From the NCBI GenBank assembly GCA_021199865.1, contig JAJQHG010000023.1:1-7101 (forward strand): a stretch of 7,101 nucleotides of DNA, in the 5' to 3' direction. Below, piece after piece: positions 6,500 to 7,101 of the stretch. Position numbers and translations under genes: made by a program. How positions within the stretch are numbered: position 1 is the first letter of the stretch; every line of letters begins with the position of its first letter. A model generated the notes under the pieces. The model saw only the letters and a list, made by a program, of their open reading frames with translations. It ran no database searches and was not told where the DNA came from. This DNA is from Methanosphaera sp. (GTDB lineage Archaea; Methanobacteriota; Methanobacteria; Methanobacteriales; Methanobacteriaceae).

Positions 6500-6928
6500 T
6501 TAAGTTGATATGTTATTATATACTCCTTCTGCTTCTTCTAACTGACTATTTGCTGTGCTTATCAGATCATTAATATCATCTTGTGATTCACCATTATTTA
6601 TACTACTTTCTATCTCTGCTATCGTCTGATTTGCCTCTGATAGTTTAATTTTTCCCTCGTTAAACGTTGTTTTAGTTGTAGTATCAGGAGATGTTCCTAA
6701 TCTTTCATTCAAATCATCATATTGACTTGTTAGATTATTGTAATGTGATTTGATCTGATTTAATTGATCATATGATGAACCACTATCAACAGTTGTTGTC
6801 ACAGTGTCTGTTACTGAGGCTACCCCCATGTAAGCTATTACAAAGACTGTTATCAATAATAGGATTACAGCAAGTAGTGATATGGTTAAAGAAGTTGTTC
6901 TAAATAACCTTAACCTTGATCTCTTCAT
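6500..6928 (-). CDS. Small single-pass membrane protein with an extracytoplasmic helical domain, function unknown
   Basis: I do not recognise this 142-residue protein. The N-terminus is strongly basic (KRSRLRLFR, 2-10) and is followed by a hydrophobic segment at about 14-38. This indicates a membrane anchor with the N-terminus inside and the rest outside the cell. A Thr/Ser/Asp-rich linker (about 39-52) leads to an acidic, Q/N/E-rich region (about 53-140) likely to form helices or a coiled coil, with no cysteines. Three N-x-S/T sequons (N65, N100, N139) could be glycosylated if exported. There is no lipobox Cys and no recognisable catalytic motif. Start ATG 6928 follows AGGGG at 6939-6935 with six bases between. 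It stands alone and converges on rlmE. Plausible roles are cell-envelope or pseudomurein-associated, but this is a guess. Biased composition and a clear signal anchor argue for a real gene. Confidence 0.75.
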   Translation of the reverse strand: MKRSRLRLFRTTSLTISLLAVILLLITVFVIAYMGVASVTDTVTTTVDSGSSYDQLNQIKSHYNNLTSQYDDLNERLGTSPDTTTKTTFNEGKIKLSEANQTIAEIESSINNGESQDDINDLISTANSQLEEAEGVYNNIST

Positions 6929-6934
6929 GTAAAA

Positions 6935-6939
6935 CCCCT
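6935..6939 (-). promoter_or_regulatory. Shine-Dalgarno-like site of the small membrane protein gene
   Basis: AGGGG on the - strand sits six bases before ATG 6928. It is less canonical than the GGAG sites of topA and rlmE but is the only purine-rich element near this start. Confidence 0.45.
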
Positions 6940-6992
6940 AATTTTTGATCTATACTTAATTATTCATATCATTTTAAGTATTGTATATTAAT

Positions 6993-7010
6993 GTATATAT
7001 CTATAGATAT
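6993..7010 (-). promoter_or_regulatory. Candidate TATA box overlapping a 14-bp perfect palindrome
   Basis: ATATCTATAGATAT (6997-7010) is a perfect palindrome. It runs into ATATATAC on the - strand (7000-6993), a TATA-like box that would place a start near 6970 and a leader of about 40 bases. TGTATAT is also repeated at 6982-6988 and 6992-6998, one helical turn apart. It could be a promoter with an overlapping operator, but AT-rich palindromes arise easily. Confidence 0.3.
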
Positions 7011-7021
7011 TAAAATTTTTT

Positions 7022-7063
7022 TAATCATGATGATTCATATAGAATAACCTTATATAATCATGA
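7022..7063 (-). promoter_or_regulatory. 9-bp direct repeat TAATCATGA around a TATA-like box
   Basis: TAATCATGA occurs at 7022-7030 and 7055-7063, 33 bp apart, about three helical turns. The core TCATGA is itself a palindrome, and the left copy is part of a larger dyad, AATCAT-G-ATGATT (7023-7035). On the - strand the upstream copy runs directly into TTATATAAGG, a good archaeal BRE/TATA-like string. The other copy falls near the expected start site. This layout fits a repressor-type operator for the small membrane protein gene, or for a gene beyond the right edge. Confidence 0.35.
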
Positions 7064-7101
7064 CAACTTAATATATTAATAGTTAGTTTTTGTATTACAT
7101 A

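Overview
The window is AT-rich archaeal DNA, most likely from a methanogen of the order Methanobacteriales, and Methanosphaera is my best guess for the genus. The evidence is an archaeal-type topoisomerase IA with three C-terminal zinc fingers, an archaeal-length RlmE, archaeal TATA-like boxes, GGAG-type Shine-Dalgarno sites and very low-GC spacers. The genus is inferred from composition and protein style; no search was run.

Layout, left to right: (1) positions 1-39 may be the last codons of an upstream gene whose TGA overlaps the next ATG. (2) A MrfA/Hrq1-type superfamily 2 DNA helicase with a C-terminal four-cysteine site lies on + (36-2474). (3) A 116-bp convergent spacer holds a GU-containing hairpin and oligo-A/T tracts, the likely transcript ends. 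(4) DNA topoisomerase I (topA) lies on - (2591-4750). (5) A 435-bp divergent spacer (4751-5185) has no convincing gene but holds candidate TATA boxes, several small dyads, and a hairpin followed by T7. (6) A two-gene + operon encodes a YfcE/MJ0936-type metallophosphoesterase (5186-5722) and the 23S rRNA 2'-O-methyltransferase RlmE/FtsJ (5727-6359). (7) A 140-bp convergent spacer has oligo-A/T tracts and a hairpin over the rlmE stop. (8) A small single-pass membrane protein of unknown function lies on - (6500-6928). (9) Its upstream region (6929-7101) contains a 14-bp palindrome and a 9-bp direct repeat around a TATA-like box.

The genes are mostly housekeeping: DNA repair or unwinding, DNA topology and ribosome maturation. 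The helicase and topoisomerase are convergent and so not co-transcribed. The phosphoesterase and rlmE are four bases apart, with the rlmE ribosome-binding site inside the end of the upstream gene, so they are very likely co-transcribed. I see no CRISPR array, insertion sequence, tRNA, rRNA or clear novel multigene system. The less explained material is in the non-coding spacers and the small membrane protein.
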